Origin: Gimesia aquarii
Lineage (GTDB): Bacteria > Planctomycetota > Planctomycetia > Planctomycetales > Planctomycetaceae
Reading direction: 5' to 3'
DNA length: 64,000 nucleotides
Assembly: GCF_007748175.1 (NCBI RefSeq)
Contig: NZ_CP037422.1
Coordinates: forward strand, 1,218,528-1,282,527
The notes below the pieces were generated by a model. It searched no databases. It had not been told where the DNA came from and saw nothing but the letters and a program-made list of their open reading frames with translations. The translations under genes were made by a program, and so were the position numbers. Positions within the stretch are counted from its first letter, which is position 1. Every line of letters starts with the position of its first letter. Positions 37,589-47,694 of the stretch are shown one piece after another.

Positions 37589-39451
37589 CTACATTCCGTT
37601 TCGTTGCCGAATTTGATCCATATGTGGGAGTGGGCCATCAGGAGTAATCGATTCTGCCCAACCGAGTCCTGCTCGATTCTGTTTGAGGTTCCATCCGTTT
37701 CGTTGGCAGTATGTTTTGAGTTCCTCTTCTGTAGGAAAACTGGCAATGAGAGTTTTCTCTCGTCGATCAACAACAAGTACCGTGGGGAGGACTGCAAATT
37801 GCATTTGATACAACATCGCTGGTTCAAATTGATTGGTCACGAAAGTGGCATGAGAAACTGGAGGGAATTCAAGACTGGCTAATTGCTCTTCTCTATTAAG
37901 AGGCTCACTCTGAAAATCCCAGGGAAAAGTGTTGCTCCGAATTTGTGAATAACAAAAGAGCAGACAAACCAGAGGCAGACTTAAGACTGTTAGTCGAAGA
38001 AAGCGAGCATATTCTGGGGCGTTCTGTTTTGAGTTTGCTGAATCAACGGGTGAATAGCATAAGGAAAATCCTAATAAACAAACTGCAGCAGGGGCAATAT
38101 GAATCAACAGCCGATTCATGGATGATGAAACATGCCAGTACGGATTATAGGGGGTAAGTAAATAGACGAGATAATAACCAGTGAGCTGGATTCCGATTGC
38201 CAAATGCATGCCGGGAAATGGCTTCTTTCTCAGCAGAAGAATGAATAATAGCAGGACGGGGACCGAACAGAGCAAAAGCCCTTCCGCTTTCCAATTTGAT
38301 AAGACATTCCACAAATTGTTCAAGATCAATCGATGTCGTTCCCATTCCTCGACCTGGTCAAGCCGAACTAAGAGGCTGAAAGAGTTGAAAAACACTTCAG
38401 GCTGAAGGACCTGACTAATTTCAAATGCACGTTGAGGCTCAAATAAATCATTAGGTGGTGCCAAACTGATTTTGAACCAAATCAAAAAACTAAGGGGAAT
38501 AAAAACGCCCTGAACACTCGCAAAGAGAATTGATTTCCTGGAAAGCTGTGAATTGGTATTCACTTTACGATAAGGCTTAAAAAAATGAAGAGACTGGAGT
38601 AGCATTAAAGTTCCAAAAAACGAGACCACCCAAAGTTGTCCTTCGTTTTTAACTAATGCTGCCCAGGCAACTAGAAATCCGCAAATCATCCAGCCACTTC
38701 GGCTTTGTTCCTTCTTCGCGAAGTGGTACCAGGCGAGAGATGTGAGTATCGTATAAGACAAAATGAAATCGAGTGACTTGATTGCATGAAGATAAACAAG
38801 AAACGGTGTACCCAGGATAATAGCAACGGTGAGGTACCCCCACAGGGAATTTCGAGTTTCGATCAAGCACCACCATCCGGTCAGAATCGACATCCACCCA
38901 GCGAAGAAAGGGATCGTCAAACAGGCAACTGCAAGTGCAGATCGGCTTCCATCCAAGCTCCAGAGTGGAACCAATGCCCACGAGAACAGGGGCGGGTAAT
39001 CGGGATGCAGTAATGCAAGATCGTTCGAGAAGCCTTGTGTCCAAAGGTCGCCTCCGTCTACTAGAAAACGTGCACGCAGAACCCACGTAAACATCGGATC
39101 CCAACTTCCCCAGGGGACGAGTAGGTGAACTTGAATGGCGATCAGGAATTCTCCTAAGAGAAATGTTAAGAGAATCCAAAACGTCACTGCAGGCGGGGCA
39201 AACGAGATTGTTCTTAAGTCGTTTTGATCCTTTCGAAGAACAAAGAAACTCAATCCACAGAATAATATGAGAAGAGAGATAATAGATGGGAGAGAAAGAA
39301 GCGTTTCAAACAGGCCTGTGAGTGCCAGAAGAGAGGTCCATATAATGGGAAGGCTTCCCCATGCCAGTAAATGGAACTGTTTCGGAACGCATCGAAATAC
39401 GATCAGCCCTGCAATAAAATAAAAGAGCAACGTCAAAATAAACGAGTACAT
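37589..39451 (-). CDS. Polytopic membrane protein, glycosyltransferase-like (ArnT/PMT-like)
   Basis: 620 residues with around a dozen hydrophobic segments. The first large loop contains LVPWGSWDPMFTWVLRARFL and a later DLALLHPDYPPLFSWAL, matching the catalytic loop pattern (Asp after the first helix, H..YPPL) of ArnT/PMT-type transferases. The C-terminal 120 residues are soluble. Role as a lipid-linked sugar transferase is by analogy. Third protein of this kind in the window, though not adjacent to the others. Confidence 0.78.
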   Translation of the reverse strand: MYSFILTLLFYFIAGLIVFRCVPKQFHLLAWGSLPIIWTSLLALTGLFETLLSLPSIISLLILFCGLSFFVLRKDQNDLRTISFAPPAVTFWILLTFLLGEFLIAIQVHLLVPWGSWDPMFTWVLRARFLVDGGDLWTQGFSNDLALLHPDYPPLFSWALVPLWSLDGSRSALAVACLTIPFFAGWMSILTGWWCLIETRNSLWGYLTVAIILGTPFLVYLHAIKSLDFILSYTILTSLAWYHFAKKEQSRSGWMICGFLVAWAALVKNEGQLWVVSFFGTLMLLQSLHFFKPYRKVNTNSQLSRKSILFASVQGVFIPLSFLIWFKISLAPPNDLFEPQRAFEISQVLQPEVFFNSFSLLVRLDQVEEWERHRLILNNLWNVLSNWKAEGLLLCSVPVLLLFILLLRKKPFPGMHLAIGIQLTGYYLVYLLTPYNPYWHVSSSMNRLLIHIAPAAVCLLGFSLCYSPVDSANSKQNAPEYARFLRLTVLSLPLVCLLFCYSQIRSNTFPWDFQSEPLNREEQLASLEFPPVSHATFVTNQFEPAMLYQMQFAVLPTVLVVDRREKTLIASFPTEEELKTYCQRNGWNLKQNRAGLGWAESITPDGPLPHMDQIRQRNGM

Positions 39452-39545
39452 TTCTTAACATTTCATTTAAAAACGTATTAGCTCAGATCGACAGTTTCAC
39501 ATTACACTGTTTTTATTTTACATAAGAACATTAAGTAGGCATTTT

Positions 39546-40454
39546 TTATGGTGCCTGGGCTTGTTTAATGATGTCGATTCCCACTAGTTCGCTCCAGGCG
39601 GCTAACAGATTTTTAGTGACTGGCCCAACTTCACCATTTCCAATCACAGTGCCGTTGAATTTTGTAGCTGGCATAATGCAGTAAGGTGTACTCGTAAAAA
39701 ATGCCTCATCAGCGGTCGTGACATCGTAAGGCAGTAGCTGGCATTCTTCGACTGGTAGATTAAGTTGCTCAGCGAGCTGAAAAATCGTTTGTCGACTGAT
39801 TCCATCCAGACAGTTGATCGTACTTGGTGTGCGAATTCGATTGTTGGACACAAGAAAAAAGTTACCTCCTTTATTCTCGGAGAGAAAACCATCTGTATCG
39901 AGCAATAAACTCTGTGCCATCGGATCAAAAAGCTTTACTTCAGATTCGGCAAGTGTATAAGTAAAGCGACTACGATTTTTGATCCGTGCGTCAAGAGACT
40001 GGGCAGGTTGAATTCGTGTAAACGGTGTCACAGCATGGCAACCTGTTTGATAAAAGTCTGCCCAATAGGAAAGGTCAAGAGGTAATGTAACAATCATAAC
40101 CGTCGGTTGAGATTCTGCTGGTCTCTGGCCACTCGAAGGTACCCATTGGCCGGGGGTGATGTTATGAATGATCCAGGCATCAGTACCTGTATCGTAGCCT
40201 GGCTGATTTTTCTCCCAGACTTCCAGCGTGAGCCGTTCGAGTTTATCAGCTGTCACACCGGCTTCGAAGCGTGCTGCTTTTAAACTTTGAAACAGACGAT
40301 TGATATGATCACGCAAACGATACGGCTTGTGTCCGAATGTTCGTGTGGATTCAGTAACAGTCATTCCTAGACTAATGGCTCCATCAAAGATGGAAATTCT
40401 TGCTTCATTTGCGGGAACATATTCACCGTTCAGATAAACCAGATTCTGCGTCAT
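39546..40454 (-). CDS. Class IV aminotransferase (branched-chain aminotransferase-like)
   Basis: 302 residues from the ATG at 40454 (GAAAGGGA upstream). Family features: YLNGEYVPANEARISIFDGAISLG at the N-terminus, the PLP lysine at about 159 in ARIKNRSRFTYTLAE, FLSENKGGNFFLV, and the C-terminal DEAFFTSTPYCIMPATKFNG. Transfers amino groups, most likely between a branched-chain or aromatic 2-oxo acid and glutamate, or acts as a D-amino-acid or aminodeoxychorismate-lyase-like enzyme. Co-transcribed downstream of apbE with 18 bp between them. Confidence 0.9.
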   Translation of the reverse strand: MTQNLVYLNGEYVPANEARISIFDGAISLGMTVTESTRTFGHKPYRLRDHINRLFQSLKAARFEAGVTADKLERLTLEVWEKNQPGYDTGTDAWIIHNITPGQWVPSSGQRPAESQPTVMIVTLPLDLSYWADFYQTGCHAVTPFTRIQPAQSLDARIKNRSRFTYTLAESEVKLFDPMAQSLLLDTDGFLSENKGGNFFLVSNNRIRTPSTINCLDGISRQTIFQLAEQLNLPVEECQLLPYDVTTADEAFFTSTPYCIMPATKFNGTVIGNGEVGPVTKNLLAAWSELVGIDIIKQAQAP

Positions 40455-40472
40455 GTCAGTCCCTTTCAAGTT

Positions 40473-41504
40473 TTAATTCTGTTTCAGTTCATAGCAGGAA
40501 AAACAGGTGGATTCATATTCGATCCATCGCCCGTTTTCGTGTCTGACAATCAAACACGCATTTCCTGGTTTGTGGTTGATCAACTTAATTCCTGGTTCCG
40601 GACCGAGTACACTAATGGCGGAAGCGAGACTGTCGGCGGTCATTCCATCTGGAGCAATGACCGTTACGCGGCTTTGATCAGTGAGACCTACTCCTGTACG
40701 TGGATCAACAATATGCGAGTAACGTTTTCCATTAATTACAACATGTTGCAGCGCATCACCTGAAGTGGCAACCGCCATATTATGTAATAACAGGTATCGA
40801 TCGATCTTTCCCTTTTGCTCATCCCCGGAGGAGATGCCGATCTTCCAGCCACATGTATTTGGTGGAGGATCACCCAGAACGATATCACCGCTGGCATCAA
40901 TCATGGCGCGGTTCACCCCGTTTTTCTTTACTTCTTCTAGTGCGATATCTGCTGCGTAACCTTTTGCAATACCTCCCAGGTCAAGGCGCATATTATCTTT
41001 CATCAACTCTACCGTTTGGTTCTGGTCTGATATACGAACTAGTTTATAGCCGACCATACTACGGGCTGATTGTAAGCTTTGACTGTCAGGCAGTTTTTTT
41101 CGACGGCGAGCGCGTCTCCAAAGGCGTACAACAGGGCTGATTGTAACGTCAAACGCGCCATTTGTTTCCTTAGAGAGTGATTGACTTTTTTTCAGTGTAT
41201 CTAATAAGGGGCGACTGACTTTGATTGGCTTTCCCGGCCCTGATAACCGACATAACTTGTTTAATTCACTTTCAGGGTCATAATCGCTGAGGATTTTATT
41301 AAGTTCCTTTACACGAGCAAAAGCATTTTGAGAGGCTTTGTTTGCGATTACCTCGTTCGTTGCATATAATAAAACTCTCCATTGCACTCCCATATGCACT
41401 TCTTGAAATTCATAGCGAGTAAGAATTTCGCTTTCCGTGCATTGTTGATTGCCTGTTATGGTGGAGAGAAGCAGGCATGTCTGATAAACGTATGACATTA
41501 TCAA
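40473..41504 (-). CDS. apbE: ApbE-family FAD:protein FMN transferase
   Basis: 343 residues. The family signature DLGGIAKGYAAD is followed by a C-terminal SHIVDPRTGVGL motif, with DASGDIVLG between them; these hold the FAD and metal. ApbE attaches FMN through a phosphodiester bond to Ser/Thr of target flavoproteins, such as the Rnf or Nqr complexes; no target gene is nearby. A possible hydrophobic export segment with a cysteine (MSYVYQTCLLLST) suggests exported or lipoprotein placement. Starts 47 bp from the divergent FGE-like gene and is followed by the class IV aminotransferase. Confidence 0.93.
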   Translation of the reverse strand: MIMSYVYQTCLLLSTITGNQQCTESEILTRYEFQEVHMGVQWRVLLYATNEVIANKASQNAFARVKELNKILSDYDPESELNKLCRLSGPGKPIKVSRPLLDTLKKSQSLSKETNGAFDVTISPVVRLWRRARRRKKLPDSQSLQSARSMVGYKLVRISDQNQTVELMKDNMRLDLGGIAKGYAADIALEEVKKNGVNRAMIDASGDIVLGDPPPNTCGWKIGISSGDEQKGKIDRYLLLHNMAVATSGDALQHVVINGKRYSHIVDPRTGVGLTDQSRVTVIAPDGMTADSLASAISVLGPEPGIKLINHKPGNACLIVRHENGRWIEYESTCFSCYELKQN

Positions 41505-41551
41505 CCCTGATTGAAGACTGTATAAAGCTTACCAATATGGAGTAACCTAAT

Positions 41552-42595
41552 ATGCTTAGCGTACGTCGCCCTGGTCATTTAATGCAAGGCAAAGTGGCAT
41601 TCCTGGCCGCGTTCTTAGTTTCTGTTTCACTGGCCAATGCTGGTGAGACTGAAAAAACAATGAAGCCATATACCGAAAAAATTGCTAACACGGATGTCAC
41701 ATTTGATATGGTTCCCATCCCGGGAGGGGAATTTGTTTTAGGTAGCCCTGCCGGCGAAAAGAAGCGAGAAGACGACGAGGGGCCTCAGATCAAAGTCAAA
41801 ATCGAACCATTCTGGATGGGCAAACACGAAGTCACCTGGAATGAATACGATGTCTGGAGTTTCAATCTGGATATTCAACGCCGAAAATTGACACGTGTAA
41901 AAGCAGACGCAAAAGAAAAAGCAGCTGACGCAGTGACACGCCCTACGAAGCCTTATACAGATATGACGTTCGATATGGGACACGATGGATACCCCGCAAT
42001 CTGTATGACTCAGTTAGCAGCGAAAACTTACTGCAAATGGTTGAGTGAAAAAACAGGTCACTATTACCGTTTGCCCACAGAAGCAGAATGGGAATATGCC
42101 TGCCGCGCGGGAACAACTACTGCGTATTCCTTTGGTGATGATCCCTCTAAACTGGATGACTATGCTTGGCATTACGCCAACTGTAATGATACCTATCAAA
42201 AAGTTGGAAAGAAGAAGCCGAACCCTTGGGGATTGTATGATATGCATGGAAATGTTTCCGAGTGGGTACTCGACCAGTATATTCCCGATGCGTATAAAAA
42301 ATGGAGCGGTAAAGGCACACTGAAGTTTCCTGTTAATGTACCAACCAAACTTTATCCACGCATTGTTCGCGGTGGCTCCTGGGACGATGAACCAGAGGAA
42401 TTACGAAGTGCCAACCGTATCTATTCCAGTTCAGACTGGAAAATTCAGGATCCTCAACTTCCACAAAGTATTTGGTATCATACCGATGCCATTATGGTGG
42501 GGTTCCGTGTAGTTCGTCCTCTCAAAGTACCTACAGCCGAAGAACGGAAAAAATACAATCTTGATCCGATCATCCCGGCTGATGAAGGGCGTTAA
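41552..42595 (+). CDS. Formylglycine-generating-enzyme-like (SUMF1/FGE fold) secreted protein
   Basis: 347 residues with a signal peptide (about 9-31, [19 protein letters not shown]). FGE-fold motifs: [47 protein letters not shown] and [10 protein letters not shown]. The copper-binding cysteine pair of true sulfatase-modifying FGE is not visible, so it is likely a paralogue of the C-type-lectin-like fold with another role. Two IclR and Gfo/Idh/MocA neighbours suggest carbohydrate-related context. Downstream spacing to the next gene is 140 bp. Confidence 0.9.
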   Translation: MLSVRRPGHLMQGKVAFLAAFLVSVSLANAGETEKTMKPYTEKIANTDVTFDMVPIPGGEFVLGSPAGEKKREDDEGPQIKVKIEPFWMGKHEVTWNEYDVWSFNLDIQRRKLTRVKADAKEKAADAVTRPTKPYTDMTFDMGHDGYPAICMTQLAAKTYCKWLSEKTGHYYRLPTEAEWEYACRAGTTTAYSFGDDPSKLDDYAWHYANCNDTYQKVGKKKPNPWGLYDMHGNVSEWVLDQYIPDAYKKWSGKGTLKFPVNVPTKLYPRIVRGGSWDDEPEELRSANRIYSSSDWKIQDPQLPQSIWYHTDAIMVGFRVVRPLKVPTAEERKKYNLDPIIPADEGR

Positions 42596-42735
42596 TCTGA
42601 CAAAAATTAAGTTGTTTAGTTAGAAAATGGTGCATTCGCTGAAAAACAACAAACGATTTCTCTTGCGAAATGCATATATCTTTTAGAAACCGTATCAAAT
42701 ACTAATTCGATTTAAAGATTAGGGAAAGGCCTCTG

Positions 42736-44064
42736 ATGACTCAATCTAATGATCAATCCACCTCAAGACGTGACTTTTTAAAAGTATCTACGGCAACTGC
42801 AGTAGGAACAGGAGTGCTTTCCTCTTTAGGTTCAACGGCTCATATTTATGCCGGTGGTGACGATAAAGTTAAAGTTGGTCTTGTAGGTTGTGGAGGCCGT
42901 GGTACTGGTGCTGCTTCTCAGGCATTGTCGACTGATGGAAATGTTAAACTGGAAGCGATGGCCGATGCGTTTGATGATCGGTTAGACAGAAGTTTGAAAA
43001 ACCTCCAGAAACAGTTTTCTGGTCGTCCAGAACGAATTGATGTCGCTGAGGAGAAAAAATTTGTCGGTTTCGATGCCTACCAAAAAGTCCTCGACAGTGG
43101 TGTCGATGTGGTGATTTTGGCCACGCCTCCTGGTTTTCGCCCCATTCATTTTGAAGCTGCCGTCAATAAAGGTGTGCATGTCTTCATGGAAAAACCGGTT
43201 GCTACCGATGTGACTGGAGTTAAAAAAGTGTTAGCGGCTGCTAAGAAAGCCAAGGATAAAAAACTGGCTGTTGGTGTCGGTTTACAACGTCATCATCAAG
43301 CTCCTTATATCGAAACCATTAACCGTTTGAAAGATGGTGCCATTGGTGATATCACATCAATGCGTTGTTATTGGAACGGAGGTGGTGTCTGGGAACCGCG
43401 TTTGGACCGCAAAGATGCGAAGTCAGAAATGGAATATCAGATGCGAAACTGGTATTACTACAACTGGCTCTGTGGTGATCACATTAACGAGCAGCACATT
43501 CACAATATTGATGTCTGCAACTGGCTAAAAGAAGATTTTCCTGTCAAAGCTTATGGGATGGGAGGACGTCAGGTGCGTACCGACAAGAAGTACGGTGAAA
43601 TCTATGATCACTTCGCGGTCGAGTTCGAATATGCAGACGGAACTCGCATGTATAGCCAATGTCGACACATTCGCAACTGCTGGAATAGTGTGACAGAACA
43701 CGCTCAAGGAAGTAAAGGTTCTTGCGATATCAGTGGTGCCAAATATCAGACCAATGCCGGTTACAAATGGAAGTATCGTGGCAAAAAGCCGAATCCCTAT
43801 CAGGTGGAACACGATGATTTGTTTGCCGCTATCCGTAAGGGAACGCCCTATAACGAAGCTGAATATGGTGCGAAATCAACCATGACAGCAATTTTGGGTC
43901 GACTGGCAACTTATAGCGGCAAACCCGTCACATGGGACCAGGCCATGGCTTCCAATGTTGATTTGATGCCCAAAGATTTTTCCTGGGAAGCAACTCCCAT
44001 TACAGTTCCAGATGACAATGGATTTTACCCGATTCCAACACCGGGTGTAACGAAAGTCCTCTAA
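42736..44064 (+). CDS. Tat-exported Gfo/Idh/MocA oxidoreductase
   Basis: 442 residues with a twin-arginine signal STSRRDFLKVST at about 8-19 and a cleavage region near 37. The NAD(P)-binding loop VGLVGCGGRGTGAA begins near 48; the EKP motif MEKPVATDV (family active-site Lys/Pro) follows at about 155. The C-terminal GFO_IDH_MocA_C domain has NWYYYNWLCGDHINEQHIHNIDVCNW. A sugar or inositol dehydrogenase is the expected class; many planctomycete genomes carry dozens of such exported proteins. Followed by a strong terminator. Confidence 0.95.
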   Translation: MTQSNDQSTSRRDFLKVSTATAVGTGVLSSLGSTAHIYAGGDDKVKVGLVGCGGRGTGAASQALSTDGNVKLEAMADAFDDRLDRSLKNLQKQFSGRPERIDVAEEKKFVGFDAYQKVLDSGVDVVILATPPGFRPIHFEAAVNKGVHVFMEKPVATDVTGVKKVLAAAKKAKDKKLAVGVGLQRHHQAPYIETINRLKDGAIGDITSMRCYWNGGGVWEPRLDRKDAKSEMEYQMRNWYYYNWLCGDHINEQHIHNIDVCNWLKEDFPVKAYGMGGRQVRTDKKYGEIYDHFAVEFEYADGTRMYSQCRHIRNCWNSVTEHAQGSKGSCDISGAKYQTNAGYKWKYRGKKPNPYQVEHDDLFAAIRKGTPYNEAEYGAKSTMTAILGRLATYSGKPVTWDQAMASNVDLMPKDFSWEATPITVPDDNGFYPIPTPGVTKVL

Positions 44065-44088
44065 CATCTGTTAAAAATTTCTATCCCA

Positions 44089-44130
44089 GGCCGATTGGTT
44101 TCTCTCGAACCAATCGGTCTTTTTTATTTT
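44089..44130 (+). terminator. Intrinsic terminator of the Gfo/Idh/MocA gene
   Basis: CCGATTGGTT (44091-44100) pairs with AACCAATCGG (44108-44117), 10 bp with a 7-base loop, followed by TCTTTTTT and further T. Confidence 0.85.
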
Positions 44131-44195
44131 TTCGATTTCAGTATGATTCTGAAACAGATTCTATATTAACGTGCGTTTCAATTCCTGATATCAAA

Positions 44196-44645
44196 ATGCC
44201 TCATCAGAATCAGATCACGAGCCTTGTCCCCTCTGATTACCTTCAGGCTTTAGAGCTTTGGGAATCTTCTGTGCGTGCTACGCATAGTTTTTTGACAGAA
44301 CAAGAGATTCAGTCTCTCAAACCTCTGGTGCATTCAGAATGTTTGCTGAAGATTCCTTTGTTTTGCATGCGCGACGAGACAGGAGGCGTAATTGGTTTTA
44401 TAGGAGTAGACATACCAAAAATTGAAGCGTTGTTTATAGATCCTGCCTGGCGAGGGAAAGGCATCGGCCGCAAATTGCTGGAATATGCAATCAATGAAAT
44501 GCAGGCCGAATTGGTTGATGTTAATGAGCAGAACCAACAGGCACTTGGCTTTTATCAACATATGGGATTTGAAATCGCTCATCGCTCCGAAGTGGATGGC
44601 TTTGGCAAGCCGTATCCTTTATTACACCTCAAACTACCCGGCTGA
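44196..44645 (+). CDS. GNAT family N-acetyltransferase
   Basis: 149 residues. GNAT features: IEALFIDPAWRGKGIGRKLLEYAI, where the R/Q-x-x-G-x-G/A acetyl-CoA loop is RGKGIG, and ALGFYQHMGFEIA near the C-terminus. Closely resembles the second GNAT gene at 59811 in domain plan (LxxWExS, HSFLT). Substrate unknown. No good operon partner; 132 bp downstream of the preceding gene's terminator region. Confidence 0.9.
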   Translation: MPHQNQITSLVPSDYLQALELWESSVRATHSFLTEQEIQSLKPLVHSECLLKIPLFCMRDETGGVIGFIGVDIPKIEALFIDPAWRGKGIGRKLLEYAINEMQAELVDVNEQNQQALGFYQHMGFEIAHRSEVDGFGKPYPLLHLKLPG

Positions 44646-44733
44646 AACATTTGAAGTTAATTTTTAAGGTGTATTTCCTAAACGGATTTGTTATCTTAAA
44701 AGCCTTCCTTTATTCCTACCAGGAGCCAACACC

Positions 44734-46266
44734 ATGCCTACCCGACTCATCCGAAAGTCTATTTTGTTTTCTCTCTTGTTGATCTGTGCAATTCCAGTGA
44801 TCGCGGCAGAACCACTTAATATCGCTGATCGGCGAGAGTTATTTATTGATGATGCCCTTGTAGATAAGCTGACAGCTGAAGCTGAGATTCGATTGCAGCA
44901 TCCGATACCACGTGAAGTCGTTTTTAAATTTGATCAACCCTGGGAGGGAAGTAGTTCCGGGTACCACACCATTTTTAAGGATGGAGATCTGTATCGGCTC
45001 TATTATCGTGGTTCGCATATCATTGTATCGGAAGGTCGCATTAATACAGGAAGCCACAAACCCTTTTATTGTTATGCGGAAAGTAAAGATGGCATTCATT
45101 GGACTCGTCCGGAGCTTGGCATCGTCGAGTTTAAGGGCTCAAAGAAAAACAACATTATTCTGGAGGGGCTAGGTACACATAATTTTGCCCCTTTCAAAGA
45201 TGAAAACCCGAATTGCAAACCGGCGGCGAAGTATAAGGCGTTAGCTGGCATTCAGAGTGAAGGTGGGCTCTATGCGTTTCAGTCGGCAGATGGGATCCAC
45301 TGGAAGCTGATGCAGGAAAAACCGGTGATTACTAAAGGAGCCTTCGATTCACAAAACCTCGCATTTTGGGATTCTGATCAAAAAACGTACCGCGCGTATT
45401 ACCGTATATTCACGAAAGGAATTACAACCTCCAAAACTTGGAAGCCCGAAGGGGACCGTGCGATCAGGACTGCCACATCTGATGATTTTCTGAATTGGGG
45501 CAATGAAGCTGATTTGACTTACGAAGACTCTCCCAGTGAGCAGCTTTATACAAATCAGATTAAAGCCTATCATCGGGCACCACATATTCGGATCGGCTTT
45601 CCTGCCCGTTATATAGAGCGAGGCTGGTCAGAATCAATGAAAGCACTGCCTGATCCCAAACGTCGCGAATTGCGGGCTTCCTCAGTCGAGCGTTATGGGA
45701 CTGCGATTAGTGAGGGGCTGTTAATGGCCAGCCGTGATGGCGTACATTTCAAACGCTGGAACGAAGCGTTCCTGCGCCCGGGGCTCGAACGTTCTGGTAC
45801 CTGGCAATACGGTCATCAATTTATTGCTGAGCATGTTGTGGAAACTAAGTCTGGTCTTCCCGGTGCTCCTGATGAATTATCAATATATGCTCCTGAAGAT
45901 TACTGGCACGGTAAAGGAGGAGCTCTCAGGCGATACAAATTGCGACTTGACGGTTTTACTTCGGTTCGTAGTTCGATGAAGGGAGGGGAGCTGATTTCCA
46001 AGCCGATTATCTTTGAGGGCTCAAAATTTTCAGTTAACTTCGCAACTTCAGCCGCCGGTAGCTTGCGCATCGAACTTCAAACTCCGGAGGGAAAACCAAT
46101 TCAAGGATTTACCCTTGGAGAATGTGCAGACCTGTTTGGTGATAGCGTGGATCGTATTGTGACATGGAATCAAAATGCAGACGTCAGTAGTCTTCAGGGA
46201 AAACCGATTCGACTCCGCATTCAATTGAAAGATGCTGATTTATACTCGTTTCAGTTTCAAAAGTGA
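44734..46266 (+). CDS. Secreted glycosyl-hydrolase-like five-bladed propeller protein (GH43/GH32-like)
   Basis: 510 residues with a signal peptide (about 8-25, SILFSLLLICAIPVIAAEP). Repeated beta segments with aromatic and D(G/D)xHW signatures (YRLYYRGSH, FYCYAESKDGIHWTRPELG, YAFQSADGIHWK, LMASRDGVHFKRWN) fit a five-bladed propeller fold of the GH43/GH32-like superfamily; the N-terminal IADRRELFIDDALVDKLT is common in planctomycete members. A C-terminal beta-sandwich (about 420-510, NFATSAAGSLRIELQ) follows. Catalytic acids are not unambiguous. Glycan-degrading or -binding role is inferred. Confidence 0.85.
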   Translation: MPTRLIRKSILFSLLLICAIPVIAAEPLNIADRRELFIDDALVDKLTAEAEIRLQHPIPREVVFKFDQPWEGSSSGYHTIFKDGDLYRLYYRGSHIIVSEGRINTGSHKPFYCYAESKDGIHWTRPELGIVEFKGSKKNNIILEGLGTHNFAPFKDENPNCKPAAKYKALAGIQSEGGLYAFQSADGIHWKLMQEKPVITKGAFDSQNLAFWDSDQKTYRAYYRIFTKGITTSKTWKPEGDRAIRTATSDDFLNWGNEADLTYEDSPSEQLYTNQIKAYHRAPHIRIGFPARYIERGWSESMKALPDPKRRELRASSVERYGTAISEGLLMASRDGVHFKRWNEAFLRPGLERSGTWQYGHQFIAEHVVETKSGLPGAPDELSIYAPEDYWHGKGGALRRYKLRLDGFTSVRSSMKGGELISKPIIFEGSKFSVNFATSAAGSLRIELQTPEGKPIQGFTLGECADLFGDSVDRIVTWNQNADVSSLQGKPIRLRIQLKDADLYSFQFQK

Positions 46267-46267
46267 A

Positions 46268-47644
46268 TTAAATCAAGCCCTTTAATTCACCAGTACTGTC
46301 GCCGAAGCGATCTGCTTTGATACCCATACGGTTGAGCATCGAAACATAAAGGTTACACATCGGCGTGTCCTTGGGAGCCGTTAACCGGCGATTGGGGCGA
46401 ATCGTACCCCCTCCTTTACCTGCGAGAATAACAGGTAGATTGTGCTCGGTATGCCGATTTCCATCTTTGATAGTAGAACCAAAGAGTAGCATGGAATTGT
46501 CAAGCAGGGTGGATTCACCTTCACTCAGTGAACGCATTTTATCAATCACGTAAGCCAACTGCTTGATGTGCCAGGTTCCGATGGCTTCATACATATTGCG
46601 TTCTTTTTGTTGTTCACGGTGGTGCGATAGCTGATGGAAACTCCCTTTGACACCATCCAGGAACGAGAAATTACGTCCCGTTTGTGCATTTCCGAACATG
46701 AATGTTGAAATCCGTGTGGAATCAGTCCAGAAGGCAAGCACCATAATATCGAGCATTAAACGTACGTGCTCCTCATGACTCTTGGGGATTCCCGGACCAG
46801 GACGGGGAAGATCAAATCGTCCTTCATTAATCCAGCGTTTTTGTGGCTTCATCGCTGATTCGATGCGTCTCTCAACAGACCGCACCGAGTCCAGGTATTC
46901 ATCGATTTTTGCACGATCATTGATACCTACTTTTCGTTGTAACGATTTTGCATCTTCGCGTACCAGATCTAATACACTCGTATCATCACACTGTAGTGAC
47001 TTAATGACCTGAGGCTGGTCTGGATTGAAGCCTGAGACGACAGGCCCTGCAGAACTGGTTCGAAACAGTCGATCAAAGGCGAGCTGGGGAATAATTTCTT
47101 TGGGGACGGGTGAATGCGGATCGCGCCAGGCAATATGAGAGCCATAGATACGCGTGAATCCACCACCGATATTATCGACACCATTTCTTGCGGGGTCCAC
47201 ACCAAGTTCAAACGTTGGTAATGGAGTCCGATTGCCGATCTGACGTGCCATGAACTGGTCGAGTGACGTACCACCCGTATCCATGTCACGACCTGAAGTT
47301 CGAACGACAAATCCACCCGAAAGAAAAGCGGGTACTTTTGGCCAATGGCCGTTTCGTCCCACAGTCTGTTCGTTCCAGAGATTTTCCAGCAGCAGGAATT
47401 CCTTTTTGACTCCTGCTAATGGCTTGAGCATCGGTGTCAGATCAAATTGATCGTTTCCCTTTTGAGGAGGATCCCAGTGCTTAGGCACAACGCCATTCGG
47501 CATGAAGAGAAAGGCGGTACGAACTGGAGGCTTTGAGAGCGTTTCGGCTGCACGACTGGAAGATGTCATCGCATCCAGCCAGGGTAGTGCCAAGGCTGCG
47601 CCCATTCCTCGTAACACTGTTCTTCTTGAAATTGGTTGTGCCAT
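46268..47644 (-). CDS. DUF1552 Tat-exported protein
   Basis: 458 residues with an N-terminal twin-arginine signal ISRRTVLRGMGAALALPWLD (about 4-23). The DUF1552 body includes RTAFLFMPNGVVPKHWDP, GGTSLDQFMARQIG and SVERRIESAM. The usual genomic partner is a DUF1592-family cytochrome; here it lies 50 bp upstream on the same strand, so the pair forms one transcription unit. Probable exported redox/hydrolase-associated protein; function unknown. Confidence 0.94.
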   Translation of the reverse strand: MAQPISRRTVLRGMGAALALPWLDAMTSSSRAAETLSKPPVRTAFLFMPNGVVPKHWDPPQKGNDQFDLTPMLKPLAGVKKEFLLLENLWNEQTVGRNGHWPKVPAFLSGGFVVRTSGRDMDTGGTSLDQFMARQIGNRTPLPTFELGVDPARNGVDNIGGGFTRIYGSHIAWRDPHSPVPKEIIPQLAFDRLFRTSSAGPVVSGFNPDQPQVIKSLQCDDTSVLDLVREDAKSLQRKVGINDRAKIDEYLDSVRSVERRIESAMKPQKRWINEGRFDLPRPGPGIPKSHEEHVRLMLDIMVLAFWTDSTRISTFMFGNAQTGRNFSFLDGVKGSFHQLSHHREQQKERNMYEAIGTWHIKQLAYVIDKMRSLSEGESTLLDNSMLLFGSTIKDGNRHTEHNLPVILAGKGGGTIRPNRRLTAPKDTPMCNLYVSMLNRMGIKADRFGDSTGELKGLI

Positions 47645-47694
47645 CTCTCATCCTTCCCGAAAATATAGAGGGCAAACAGAATTCAAATGAAACA

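Noticed and set aside
41552..42595. Sulfatase maturation enzyme paired with a sulfatase
   Set aside because: No sulfatase next to it and the catalytic cysteines are not seen.
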